Below, piece after piece: positions 43,432-52,425 of a stretch of 64,000 bases of DNA. Position numbers and translations under genes: made by a program. Below the pieces are notes generated by a model. It made no database searches, was not told the DNA's origin, and worked only from the letters and a program-made list of their open reading frames with translations. Position 1 is the stretch's first letter; each line of letters begins with the position of its first letter. The stretch comes from Pseudomonadota bacterium (GTDB taxonomy: Bacteria > Pseudomonadota > Alphaproteobacteria > Rhizobiales > Aestuariivirgaceae). The DNA lies in contig CAUJIO010000015.1 in NCBI GenBank assembly GCA_963205315.1, forward strand, positions 1-64,000. The letters run 5' to 3'.

Positions 43432-45063
43432 TCACTCCACGGGCATGGGAAGAAGGGGACGATCGCTGGCCGCGACCTCTCCGGTTGCCGCACGCGCCGT
43501 CGCCGAGCAATTCAGGGCGCAGAGCAGCGTGCCGGCGAGGAACATTCCGCCGCCGATCGTGCGCAGAAGGTAATAGGGCGCCATCGCCTGCAGCGACTGC
43601 AGGAAGCTGTAAGTCAGCGTGCCAGAGGGGCCGTAGCTCCGCCACATCAGCCCCTGCGTGATGCCGGCATTCCACATCGACACGACGTAGACGAGCGTTC
43701 CCGTCACAGCGAGCCAAAAGTGCCATTCGATGGCACGCGGCCAGGCCATCTGGTCGCGGCCCGACAGCTGCGGGACGAGCGTGTAGATGGCGCCGAACAC
43801 GATCATCGCCACCCAGCCCAGCGTGCCCGAGTGCACATGGCCGACGGTCCAGTCGGTGTAGTGCGAGAGCGAGTTCACGGGGCGGATCGCGAGGAACGAG
43901 CCTTCGAAGGTCGAGAGGCCGTAGAACACGGCGGCCACGAACATGAAGCGCAGCGTCGCGTCGTCACGCACCTTGTGCCAGGCGCCGTTGAGCGTTGCGA
44001 TGGCGTTGCCCGCCGAAGCCCAGGACGGCACCAGCAGCATGATCGAGAAGGTCATCCCCAGTGTCTGCACCCAGTAGGGCAACGCCGTGTAGTGCAAATG
44101 GTGCGATCCCACCCAGATGTAGAAGAAGGTGATTCCCCAGAAGCTGAGGATCGACAGGCGGTAGGACCAGATGGGCCGCCCCGATCGCACCGGCAGGAAG
44201 TAGTAGAGCATGCCGAGGAAGCCCGCCGTCAGGAAGAAGGCGACGGCATTGTGCCCGTACCACCACTGCACCATCGCATCCTGCACGCCGGACCAGATGG
44301 TCACGCTCTTGGCCCCGGCGAAGCTCACCGGAAGAGCGAGGTTGTTGATGATGTGCAGGATCGCCACCACGAGGATGAAGGCGAGGTAATACCAGTTGGC
44401 CACATAGATGTGCGGTTCGGCGCGGCGCGCCAGCGTCCTGATGTAGAGGACAAAATAGACAACCCAGATCACGACCAGCCAGAGATCGGCATACCATTCG
44501 GCCTCGGCATATTCCTTCGATTGGGTGATGCCCATCAGATAGCCCGTCACCGCCCAGAGGCAGAACAGGTTGAAGCCGAGGAGCACAATCCAGGGGCTCA
44601 GCTCATCCGCGAGTCTCGCGCGCGAGGTCCGCTGCAGCACGTAGAAAGACGTCGCGATCAGAGCGTTGCCGCCGAAGCCGAAGATCACGCCTGTCGTATG
44701 CACCGGGCGCAGCCGTCCGAAGCTGGTCCATGGCACGGCAGGCGTCGCTTCGGGCCAGTAGAGAAGAGCCGCGACCCACACGCCTACGCCCATGGCGACC
44801 ACCGCCCAGATGAGCGTCATCGCAATGCCGAAGCGCGTCGGGTCGTCATAGTAAAACGACGCCCGCGCAGCCTCAGGCGGCGGATCGTAGACGGCGCGCG
44901 CCAGTGCGCCCGTGAGGGCGATGCCGAGCACCAGCGCCATGGCGCCATGCACGACCATCGGCCCATGCTGGGCCGCGGCGGCCATGAGGAGGCCCAGTAG
45001 CGCAAGGCAGAGCGCGAACGCAAGGCCATTGCGGCGCTGCGCAATCGAAAGAGAGGCAATCAT
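43432..45063 (-). CDS. ccoN: Cbb3-type cytochrome c oxidase catalytic subunit CcoN
   Basis: A 543-residue haem-copper oxidase subunit I with about 12-14 helices. The haem and CuB ligands are visible: the low-spin haem His in LRPVHTTGVIFGFGG, CuB histidines in WYGHNAVAFF and GSHHLHYTALPYW, and the high-spin/low-spin pair in DWTVGHVHSGTLGW. It reduces O2 to water with high affinity and pumps protons. The ATG at 45063 was chosen over an upstream frame lacking a ribosome site. It is the first structural gene behind the Rrf2 regulator (28 bases), so it is probably co-transcribed with it. Confidence 0.95.
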   Translation of the reverse strand: MIASLSIAQRRNGLAFALCLALLGLLMAAAAQHGPMVVHGAMALVLGIALTGALARAVYDPPPEAARASFYYDDPTRFGIAMTLIWAVVAMGVGVWVAALLYWPEATPAVPWTSFGRLRPVHTTGVIFGFGGNALIATSFYVLQRTSRARLADELSPWIVLLGFNLFCLWAVTGYLMGITQSKEYAEAEWYADLWLVVIWVVYFVLYIRTLARRAEPHIYVANWYYLAFILVVAILHIINNLALPVSFAGAKSVTIWSGVQDAMVQWWYGHNAVAFFLTAGFLGMLYYFLPVRSGRPIWSYRLSILSFWGITFFYIWVGSHHLHYTALPYWVQTLGMTFSIMLLVPSWASAGNAIATLNGAWHKVRDDATLRFMFVAAVFYGLSTFEGSFLAIRPVNSLSHYTDWTVGHVHSGTLGWVAMIVFGAIYTLVPQLSGRDQMAWPRAIEWHFWLAVTGTLVYVVSMWNAGITQGLMWRSYGPSGTLTYSFLQSLQAMAPYYLLRTIGGGMFLAGTLLCALNCSATARAATGEVAASDRPLLPMPVE

Positions 45064-45091
45064 GTTTATCGTCCAATGAAAGAAGCGCGGA

Positions 45092-45514
45092 TCAGCAAGC
45101 GCCCGTGGCGAGCGCCGGAAGTGCGACGTCCGCGAGTGTCGATGTGTTGAGACTTTCGATGAATGAATGTTCCGCTGCACGCAGGCGTGACTTCAGCCGG
45201 CAGCAACTCTTGATGGTGCAGATGCCGCCCCCTGGCATGAAGCAGTCGACGAGCGCCTGGTCTTCCTCGAGCCAGCGCACGACGTCGCCAAGCCGAATCT
45301 TGTTTGCAGGCTTGGCCAGAGTTGCACCGCCGCCGCCGCCGCGCCGTGTCGTGACGACGCCTGCCTGCGAGAGGCGTTGGATGATCTTCGTCAGGTGATG
45401 ACGCGAGATGTCGAATTCGTCGGCGAGTTCCGCGCTCGAGAAGCCGCGCGCCGGGTCGCTCGCGATACGCATCAGGGCCCGGAGACCGTAGTCGGTGAAG
45501 GACGTCAGTCGCAT
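45092..45514 (-). CDS. Rrf2-family regulator, NsrR-like
   Basis: A 140-residue Rrf2 winged-helix protein (FTDYGLRALMRIASDPARGF, ELADEFDISRHHLTKIIQRL, then GVVTTRRGGGGGATL). Cysteines in the order C-F-M-P-G-G-G-I-C-T-I-K-S-C-C are arranged like the [Fe-S] ligands of NsrR, the nitric-oxide sensor, rather than of IscR. It stands at the head of the ccoNOQP operon and is divergent from a haemoglobin-type gene, so control by NO or iron-sulfur state is likely. Confidence 0.85.
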   Translation of the reverse strand: MRLTSFTDYGLRALMRIASDPARGFSSAELADEFDISRHHLTKIIQRLSQAGVVTTRRGGGGGATLAKPANKIRLGDVVRWLEEDQALVDCFMPGGGICTIKSCCRLKSRLRAAEHSFIESLNTSTLADVALPALATGAC

Positions 45515-45532
45515 GAGGTGTTGGTCATATTG

Positions 45533-45555
45533 AATTGGTATTTACAGTACCTATT
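45533..45555. promoter_or_regulatory. Operator-like inverted repeat between the Rrf2 gene and the haemoglobin gene
   Basis: AATTGGTA (45533-45540) and TACCTATT (45548-45555) form an inverted repeat with 7 of 8 pairs and a 7-base spacer. It lies 19 bases upstream of the Rrf2 start and shortly before the plus-strand haemoglobin gene, a position suitable for controlling both. NsrR-type sites are of comparable size. Confidence 0.4.
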
Positions 45556-45602
45556 AATCCGACTAGGATCGGATGCAAGTCAAAAGCCCCCACATGTTCA
45601 AA

Positions 45603-45941
45603 ATGTCTCACCCCTCACTGACCGCCATTGCGTCGGTTCGCCCCCACATGACCTCCGCCCTGATGGCCGAAACGGGGCTCGATGAAGCGGTGCTCACCGC
45701 GGTCGTCCACCGCTTCTATGACAGGATCAGGAACGATGGGGCGCTGGAGCCCGTCTTCGAGCGGTGGCTCGCGCTGTTCCGCGACACAGCGGAAGAATCC
45801 TGCACGCCGGCCGGGGCGGCCCACCTCAGGGAACGGGCCCGGCGCATCGCACGCTCGCTCGACATGGCGATCGAGGACAACCGCGGCATGGGCCTCTGCT
45901 CCGTCGCCGCGAAGCCGGAGGATGGCCGCCATGTCCGCTAG
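45603..45941 (+). pseudogene. Group 3 truncated haemoglobin with internal in-frame deletion
   Basis: A 112-codon open frame. It starts like group 3 truncated haemoglobins (LDEAVLTAVVHRFYDRIRND, LEPVF) and ends like them (RWLALFRDTAEESCTPAGAA, HLRERARRIARSLDMAI). The central 45-50 residues, including the proximal haem His region and the aromatic distal pocket, are missing, and VFE joins RWLALF in frame. Such a protein cannot bind haem normally. It is therefore probably a dead gene kept open by an in-frame deletion, although a residual small protein is possible. An ATG at 45573 is an alternative start. It overlaps the next gene by 11 bases. Confidence 0.75.
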
Positions 45942-46977
45942 CTCCGCGATCGCGCTGCGCACACCGTTGTGCGATCTCCTCGGCTGCGACGTGCCGGTAC
46001 TGCTCGCGGGCATGGGCGGCGTGTCGCGCTGGGAACTCGCGGCGGCCGTGGCCGAGGCCGGTGGCTATGCCATGCTCGGCATGGTGCGCGAGGATCCTGG
46101 CCTGATCGAGGCGGAGGTGAGGGCGCTGCAGACTGCAACCCGGCGGCGCTTCGCCGTCAACGTAATCCCCGCTGCCACCGATCCTGCCCTGCTCGACCGC
46201 CAGATCGGCCTCTGCCTCGACCTCGGCGTCACCGACTTCACCTTCTTCTGGGACGTGATGCCGGAGGTGGTCCGGAGGGTGAAGCGGCACGGCTGCCTCG
46301 TACTCCACCAGGTAGGCACGCCTGATGCCGCACGGCTGGCGCAGGACGCAGGCGCCGATGTCCTCATCGCGCAAGGCATCGAGGCTGGCGGCCACGTCCA
46401 CGGCCGCATCGGAACCCTCGCGCTGGTCGAGGAGATCGCCGCCCGCAGCAGCCTGCCGGTGGTCGCCTCAGGCGGAATCGCCACGGGCGCGGGTCTCGCC
46501 GCGGCACTCGCGCTCGGGGCGCAGGGCGTGCAGCTTGGCACCGCCTTCCTCGCGACCACCGAGTCCTTCGCCCATGACTATCACAAGCAGCGCGTGGTCG
46601 CGGCGGCGGCGGGCGATACCGTGCTGACCGATGTCTACGTCCTCAACTGGCCCGCCCATGCAGCCGTGCGCGTGATCGCCAACAGCGTCACGGAGGGCCT
46701 CGGATTCGCCACGTTGGGCCACGACCCCGAGAAGCTGCCGCGCCAGGTGATCGCGCATGAGGCCGCGAGGCCCATCTACCGCTACAGCACCGATTCGCCG
46801 CTGCGCATCACCACGGGCGATCTCGAGGCCATGGCGCTGTTCTCCGGACAGGGCGTCTCCGCCATCACTGACGTCGTGCCGGCGGGCGTGCGGCTCGGGC
46901 GCATCATAGCCGAAGCCGAGGCCTGCCTCGCCCGGCTCGCAGGCACTCCCTCGGCAAGCACGGCGCAGACAGCATGA
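45931..46977 (+). CDS. NAD(P)H-dependent flavin oxidoreductase/nitronate monooxygenase-like
   Basis: A 348-residue FMN-dependent TIM-barrel enzyme. The N-terminal FMN segment (VPVLLAGMGGVSRWELAAAV), the phosphate-binding region (GGHVHGRIGTLALVEEIA, then VVASGGIATGAGLAAALALG) and AQGVQLGTAFLATTES match 2-nitropropane dioxygenase/nitronate monooxygenase family proteins. These detoxify alkyl nitronates or act on related substrates. The ATG overlaps the end of the haemoglobin relic by 11 bases, so both belong to one transcript that probably responds to nitrosative stress. Confidence 0.88.
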   Translation: MSASSAIALRTPLCDLLGCDVPVLLAGMGGVSRWELAAAVAEAGGYAMLGMVREDPGLIEAEVRALQTATRRRFAVNVIPAATDPALLDRQIGLCLDLGVTDFTFFWDVMPEVVRRVKRHGCLVLHQVGTPDAARLAQDAGADVLIAQGIEAGGHVHGRIGTLALVEEIAARSSLPVVASGGIATGAGLAAALALGAQGVQLGTAFLATTESFAHDYHKQRVVAAAAGDTVLTDVYVLNWPAHAAVRVIANSVTEGLGFATLGHDPEKLPRQVIAHEAARPIYRYSTDSPLRITTGDLEAMALFSGQGVSAITDVVPAGVRLGRIIAEAEACLARLAGTPSASTAQTA

Positions 46978-47573
46978 ACGCTCCTTCCCCCGACGATCCC
47001 GCAGCCATTGCCGCGTGGCGCACGGCTGAACGCAAGCGGCTGCGCGCCGCCCGGCTTGACCTTACGGCGGAGCAGCGCGCCCTCGCGGCACAGGCCATCG
47101 CGACCGAACTCGACCGGCTTGTCGCGGGGAGGCTGGGTGATCCCGCCGGCCACGTGAACTCGGGCTATTGGCCCATCAAGGCCGAACCCAGCCTGTTGTT
47201 CTGGATGGAGGCGCTGCATGCCCGCGGCGCCCGCATCGCCCTTCCGGTGGTCGAGGCGCCTTCCGCACCGCTGGTGTTCCGCGCCTGGCACCCGGGTGCC
47301 AGGATGGAGCGCGGACACTGGAACATCCCCGTTCCTGCAGCAGACGCTGCCCGCCTCATCCCTGAGATTACGCTCGCCCCGCTCGTCGGTTGGGACCCCG
47401 GCGGCTACCGGCTCGGTTATGGCGGCGGGTATTTTGACCGCACCCTTGCCGCCCTTGCACCGAGACCCTACATCATCGGAGTCGGCCTCGACGCCAGCCG
47501 CATTCCAACCATCGTTCCGCAATCGCATGACATCCGTCTCGACGCTATTGTGACCGAAGGAGGTCGCAAGTGA
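46974..47573 (+). CDS. 5-formyltetrahydrofolate cyclo-ligase
   Basis: A 199-residue MTHFS-family protein. The N-terminal basic segment (WRTAERKRLRAARLDLT), the substrate region (NSGYWPIKAEPSLLFWMEAL) and the ATP/phosphate motif (LVGWDPGGYRLGYGGGYFDR) are all there. It converts 5-formyl-THF to methenyl-THF using ATP. The start overlaps the flavin oxidoreductase gene by 4 bases (ATGA). It is a housekeeping function placed at the end of the nitrosative-stress transcript. Directly downstream the sequence changes character (betaproteobacterial insert). Confidence 0.9.
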   Translation: MNAPSPDDPAAIAAWRTAERKRLRAARLDLTAEQRALAAQAIATELDRLVAGRLGDPAGHVNSGYWPIKAEPSLLFWMEALHARGARIALPVVEAPSAPLVFRAWHPGARMERGHWNIPVPAADAARLIPEITLAPLVGWDPGGYRLGYGGGYFDRTLAALAPRPYIIGVGLDASRIPTIVPQSHDIRLDAIVTEGGRK

Positions 47574-47707
47574 CGCTTGAACGCATGTCGTCATTCCACA
47601 GTCCGCGCGGGTGGCTGCGCCACCCCGACCGGCTTCGCCGCCAGCGCTAGCGCCGAGGTCGCCCACGCATTAGAATTCAGGTCGGACCACCCAATGAGGG
47701 CTGATAA

Positions 47708-47905
47708 CATTGCGCCACCAACTGGCAGCCCTACGTCGCGCAAATGCTCGAAATCATTGACGCCAAACCTTTGCTGCGCAACACCGCCAGCGCCGAGCGG
47801 CACGGCTACGCACCCCGGCCCGACGACCGCCCGCTCACGAAGTTTGAAAACCGTGGCGCCAAACTCGGCCATGGCGTGTGGGACACGGTGTTCAAGAGGA
47901 TCTGA
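47708..47905 (+). pseudogene. trmB: tRNA (guanine-N7)-methyltransferase TrmB, C-terminal fragment of betaproteobacterial type
   Basis: The frame [20 protein letters not shown] runs to the terminal [20 protein letters not shown], which is the end of TrmB. The first two-thirds of the enzyme are missing; the frame is closed upstream by TAA at 47705-47707. Together with the downstream RluA-type gene this gives the gene order seen in Burkholderiales (Comamonadaceae-like), not in alphaproteobacteria. It is therefore a transferred fragment. Confidence 0.8.
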
Positions 47906-47908
47906 GCA

Positions 47909-48799
47909 ATGCACATCCCGACACGCCACGGCGTGGGCCCCACTAGCGTATTCCTGCCCGCTGGCCCTTGGCCCACTGTGCTGGACTTTTTGGTCGAGCG
48001 CATGCCCCACATCTCGCGAGAAGCATGGACCGAGCGCCTGCGCAGCCAATCGGTGCTGAACGCGGAAGGCCAACCCGTGCTGCTCACGCAGCCCTATACG
48101 CCGCACACGCGCCTGTTCTACTACCGCCACATTGAGGACGAACCGCAGCTGCCGGAGCAGGCCAGCATCGTGTTCGAAGACGACCATCTGCTGGTGGCCG
48201 ACAAGCCCCATTTCATGCCCATCACACCTGGGGGGCGGTATGTGCAGCAGAGCTTACTCGTGCAACTGAAGAACCTGACGCGTTGTGACGATCTGGTTCC
48301 ATTGCACCGCATTGACCGCGAAACTGCAGGCCTGGTGTTGCTGGGCAAGCGCCCGGCCGACCGCGACGCCTACCACGCTCTGTTTCGCCAGCAGCACATC
48401 CACAAGACCTATCACGCCGTCGCCCCCTTTCGAGCTGAGCTGACATGGCCCCGCACCCACACCAGCCGCCTGGTGGCGGGCGAACCCTTTTTCCGGATGC
48501 AAGAAGTGCCGGGCGATCCCAACAGCGAAACTCGCATCAGCCTGCTGCGTACCGATGGCTCTCGTGCGCTGTACCAATTGGAGCCGGTCAGCGGCAAACG
48601 CCACCAGCTGCGGGTGCACATGCTGGCGCTGGGCCTGCCTTTGGAGGGTGACCTGTTTTACCCCGAGGCGCTGCGCGGACCGGGTGCGCCGGAAGACTTC
48701 AGCCAAGCCTTGCAACTGCTGGCGCAGCGCATCGCTTTCACCGACCCAGTGACCGGCGCAGAGCGGGTGTTCGAAAGCCAGCGCAGCCTGCGCTTTTGA
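47909..48799 (+). CDS. RluA-family pseudouridine synthase, probably acquired from a betaproteobacterium
   Basis: A 296-residue pseudouridine synthase. The RluA signature LHRIDRETAGLVLLGKRP with the catalytic Asp, plus SGKRHQLRVHMLALGLPLEG, are intact, preceded by an S4-like N-terminal segment. These enzymes isomerise uridines in rRNA or tRNA. The short Gln/His-rich composition and the TrmB fragment 4 bases upstream match Comamonadaceae gene order. GC third-position bias looks milder than in its neighbours. It may still be functional; a native paralogue elsewhere is likely. Confidence 0.88.
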   Translation: MHIPTRHGVGPTSVFLPAGPWPTVLDFLVERMPHISREAWTERLRSQSVLNAEGQPVLLTQPYTPHTRLFYYRHIEDEPQLPEQASIVFEDDHLLVADKPHFMPITPGGRYVQQSLLVQLKNLTRCDDLVPLHRIDRETAGLVLLGKRPADRDAYHALFRQQHIHKTYHAVAPFRAELTWPRTHTSRLVAGEPFFRMQEVPGDPNSETRISLLRTDGSRALYQLEPVSGKRHQLRVHMLALGLPLEGDLFYPEALRGPGAPEDFSQALQLLAQRIAFTDPVTGAERVFESQRSLRF

Positions 48800-48939
48800 A
48801 CGGATCAAGTGTCCGATTGGTCCGACCCCTTGCAAGTGCAGAGGCCGCGAGAGCCAATGCCGTGCCGAGCAATTCAGCGACCGGCAAACGTATGACGTTT
48901 AAAACCGCCTGACCTGATGAGATTTTGCCGGCTTCCGCG

Positions 48940-49330
48940 GGGTGGAGCGAGCTCCAGTGTAGTTGTTCGCAATTCTGCGCAATGGTGGAGGGAACCCAGA
49001 GATAGAAGATCGGCATGCATCTGCTTTACGCTGCGCCGCTGCTTGCGGGACCTGCCGGCCTCGGTCTGAAGCCAGGCCGACAGCTTCTCGGCAAACGCAT
49101 CGAGCATGCTCGGCCGCTCCGGAACCTTGAACTTCGGCTCCACTGCGCCCGCTCGCAGATATTTGCGGATCCTATTGCGCGACAGTCCTGTCCGCCGCTC
49201 GATCTACCGCGATGATCCGAACACTGAGATGGCCGCGGAAACCTCAAGAAAAATTCTCCTGGCCCATCAAAGCCTCATATTTGGGCTTCATGCGGCGTAG
49301 CCTATAATGATCTGCCAGCATTCATGGTCG
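48940..49330 (-). mobile_element. IS21-type transposase (IstA) fragment
   Basis: On the minus strand, LSRNRIRKYLRAGAVEPKFK is followed by VPERPSMLDAFAEKLSAWLQ and KSRKQRR-type TEAGRSRKQRRSVKQMHADL, the N-terminal region of IstA. The frame shifts near 49140 and the integrase core is missing. It lies directly after the betaproteobacterial insert and could mark the element that brought it in. Confidence 0.7.
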
Positions 49331-49434
49331 ATCCTCGGAACGCGCGACAATCGACGTCAGCACCGCGACGAGATGGACAACTAAATGCAGCCGCTCAACA
49401 GGCATACTGCTGAAAACACCCTTGCCGTGGTACC

Positions 49435-51726
49435 TCAGCGAATTTTCACGACTGTCTTCATCAAGACTGTCTGGTACGGGTTCCAGGTCGACAGCGTGAA
49501 ATATAGGCTCATTGTCCCATTGTCGTTGAGCTTCTGGTAGTTGCTCGGGAGAAGGAAAGGCGCGTATTCGCCTCCGACGTTACGCCGTCCTGGGCGGCTT
49601 GGGTCCCACTGGGGAACGCGTTTCTCCTCTTCGAAGGGATTGGACAGTCCCGCGGCGCAAACGGCGATATCAGCAGGAAGATGCATATATTTGCAGTAAG
49701 GATTCTCCGTGTCGTTGGACATCATCACTTTGGTTGGAGATGACCACGGACCCCATGGGTCTATGGCCGACCGCAAGAACACGCCACGGATTGCCTTTGA
49801 GGCGATCGAACAGGTATAGAGCGCCAGCCAGCGGTTCACACTTGGAACGAAACGCACTGAGTAGTAACCGAGACATTTATGGGGGCCACCCCACAGGGGA
49901 ATGGATTTTGCTTCGTCAGTTTTCCAATCAGGTCGCCCATCCTTAAGCCCAGCGAAATAGAGAAATTTGCTGGGCTTGTATGAAACGGCTGCCAGCAAGT
50001 TCGAAGGCGTGCTGCCGAGGGTGGTCTCGATCGGGATCAACCACCGATCGTAATCCGACCAACCGACCTTCTGAAAGCCGGAGAGAGGCTGCGGTGCCTC
50101 GATGCCCGTGGTGATCCGGTGTGCCACGACCCGACCCTCACCCTTGACCGTATAGATCGTGTCGCCGATTGCGAAAACCCAGCGGTCCTCAGGAGTGCCC
50201 GGCGGGGTTGTCCCAGAGATAAGAGTATCGGGGTTAGCCGGATTTGAGAGCATTGTAGGCGTGCCGAGTGCGTTGCCTTCTGGACCGAGCATTGGATGTG
50301 CATAGACAATTCCACGCTTGGTAATCACGACGATCCGGTCGCCTACTACCAGAACATGGTTGTCCTCGGGCCTGGATGCGACCGGAAACATCGACCAGAA
50401 CAAAATTGGCGCTTCCACATGATCGGTGATTTTATGTGCAAAGACGCGCCCATCGTTCGTAATCACCAACACGCGTCCACGTTTGGAATCTGGTACCACC
50501 CAGCGATCCTGCGGGTTGGCTCCGACTAGGGGGATGTAACCATCGGGCTGGACACGGGGCGGAACATAGGTGTAGGCGCCAACACCGCTGAGGCTGATCG
50601 TCTGATACCAGACATGGCCGTCACTGCGAATGACGAGAGCTTTGTCGCCCAGCCCGATGATCCGCTTGTCTTCCGGGGCGAGGCCTATCGCCGGACCGGA
50701 AAGTGCGACGGGGTTGCCGACTGAGGTGGCGCCGAGGACGTGCGCGAAGGCCGCCACCCCATCGACGCTCGGGACCTTCCCCCATACATTGTCGGCCCTG
50801 CTTATCGCGAGGTAGGGATAACTGCTGTTCCACTCTTCCCCGGGCAAACGTCCTGCGCCGAACGCGAAGACGACTTTCCTTCGCCAAAAAGTGAGCGGAT
50901 AGTTCAGGCTGACTCCGACGGATTGAACACTCGGTGCAACGAACTGAAACAATGTCGTCGAGAAATGGTAGATTTCGTCGAAGGTCGCGCCCCCGTCACG
51001 AGATAGCGCCAGCGCCGTCTTCCCGCCGAAGGAATGATCGTCGTGCGCGCAGCCCGACGGGCTTGCGCATTCAACAGGCCACGACTTCCGCGTAATGAAC
51101 CCGTAGATATTCGACCCGGCCGCGAACCCACTAAAGACTCCTTCCTGACGCGGCATGGTCCTGCCGTTCAAAAATGTTGACCGCCGCTTACCCGTCTCAT
51201 CAGCTGCCACTGCGAGAGGCAGGCAGGAGGCAGGATTGGATCCGGCGGGAGCGGAGGCCCAACTCTCCGAGGAATCCCCGTGGGTATCGAGCCAATCCCA
51301 ATAGTTGTCGGGATCTGTCAAAACCTGCGGGTCCGGTCCCGTATAGTCCTTCCAACGTCCGACAGCGTTCGTCGCCTCTAGTGGAGGGAATACCGAAATT
51401 GAATTATTTCGAACCCCGCAGGCACCCGGGTCACAGCGGTCGGAATTGAAATCGCGGGTATCGCCGAACATGAAATTCAGCCGATTGTCGTAATCGAAAG
51501 ACCAGCCTATGTCGGTGCCGGTGAGACCGCGGCTTCCCCCACCTATAACCATGCCAGTTGGTGACCGGGGATCTTGCCGATCTACATTGCCAGTCAGTTG
51601 GCAAATCTTGGCAGTCCGCTTGAAGACGGGTGAAAGAGGTGGCTGCGCACTTGCATCATACGCAAGGCCGGCAGCCCCCCAAAACGTAACGACGAGACTA
51701 ATGATGTAGCGCAGTTTCCGTCCCAT
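49435..51726 (-). CDS. Large exported DUF4185-like protein
   Basis: A 763-residue protein with a signal peptide (about 1-28). It has two recognisable parts: an N-terminal DUF4185-like beta-propeller domain (GGGSRGLTGTDIGWSFDYDN, then RLNFMFGDTRDF), and a central block of about 50-residue repeats with the pattern DRWVV...GDRIVVITKRGIVYAHPM (about 340-560), also propeller-like. The C-terminus returns to the DUF4185 pattern (GGEYAPFLLPSNY, then YFTLSTWNPYQTV). Such proteins are secreted glycan-related enzymes or lectins of unknown substrate. Codon use is less GC-biased than in neighbouring genes. It is flanked by a 700-base gap and an IS21 relic, consistent with transfer. Confidence 0.75.
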   Translation of the reverse strand: MGRKLRYIISLVVTFWGAAGLAYDASAQPPLSPVFKRTAKICQLTGNVDRQDPRSPTGMVIGGGSRGLTGTDIGWSFDYDNRLNFMFGDTRDFNSDRCDPGACGVRNNSISVFPPLEATNAVGRWKDYTGPDPQVLTDPDNYWDWLDTHGDSSESWASAPAGSNPASCLPLAVAADETGKRRSTFLNGRTMPRQEGVFSGFAAGSNIYGFITRKSWPVECASPSGCAHDDHSFGGKTALALSRDGGATFDEIYHFSTTLFQFVAPSVQSVGVSLNYPLTFWRRKVVFAFGAGRLPGEEWNSSYPYLAISRADNVWGKVPSVDGVAAFAHVLGATSVGNPVALSGPAIGLAPEDKRIIGLGDKALVIRSDGHVWYQTISLSGVGAYTYVPPRVQPDGYIPLVGANPQDRWVVPDSKRGRVLVITNDGRVFAHKITDHVEAPILFWSMFPVASRPEDNHVLVVGDRIVVITKRGIVYAHPMLGPEGNALGTPTMLSNPANPDTLISGTTPPGTPEDRWVFAIGDTIYTVKGEGRVVAHRITTGIEAPQPLSGFQKVGWSDYDRWLIPIETTLGSTPSNLLAAVSYKPSKFLYFAGLKDGRPDWKTDEAKSIPLWGGPHKCLGYYSVRFVPSVNRWLALYTCSIASKAIRGVFLRSAIDPWGPWSSPTKVMMSNDTENPYCKYMHLPADIAVCAAGLSNPFEEEKRVPQWDPSRPGRRNVGGEYAPFLLPSNYQKLNDNGTMSLYFTLSTWNPYQTVLMKTVVKIR

Positions 51727-52425
51727 GACGCAGCTCCGTGAAACAGAGTGAGGTCAAACCTGTCAAAACAAGAAATGGGCTGAGGACATGTCTAACAAAG
51801 TCGCCTTTGTCCCACAAGCACGTCATTTGGCTCGCCTTGTGAGATGAGGGCGATGCGGAAATTACGGCCAAACGGCACACTGCGAACGTCTCAACGCAGA
51901 TGGCGAAGCGCTCCACTTTCAGCATGATCGTCATGCGGGATGACCCACGCCCCAATGGCCTGACGCTCTAGGTGTACAGTCCCGGCATTTGATGGAACGG
52001 ATCTAGATTGAATCGTTCTGGCTGTGCTGTCCAGGACTTGCAGATGAACTTGTAGGGCGTGAATGTCCACATCTTTGGCCAGCGATTGACCGGGGAAGCA
52101 GTCTCACTCATCGTGAAAGAACAGGTTGCTGCCATTGGCCCTCCGATTGCATCGCGGGGGGGGGCGCAAGTCCGATTATGACTCGCAGTGATGGCAATGG
52201 TCCCAGTTAGAGCATGCGCGACGGGACTTGGCTGGGAGCCGGAGAAATTTCATAGTGGACGCCGCAGCACAGGTTCACGGCGAGCAGTCAATTTGCAGCA
52301 GGTTTCTAGCGAACACCGCGAAACATCTCATTCACTTTGCATTTCGTAACAACATTATTGTTGCAGTCATCCCGTGACCGCATATTTGGCCACGCCATCC
52401 AAACCGCCGAGTGCTTGGGATGTTC
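51727..52425. other. Gap without recognisable gene
   Basis: The 700 bases upstream of the DUF4185-like gene and downstream of the dehydratase gene have only short low-quality frames. A run of nine or ten G occurs at about 52157. The part adjacent to 51726 should contain the promoter of the secreted-protein gene. Nothing else is supported. Confidence 0.5.

Noticed and set aside
43720..45000. 426-codon plus-strand open frame
   Set aside because: Exactly antisense to ccoN, rich in Arg, His and Glu as expected from a high-GC shadow frame, with no ribosome site or family match.
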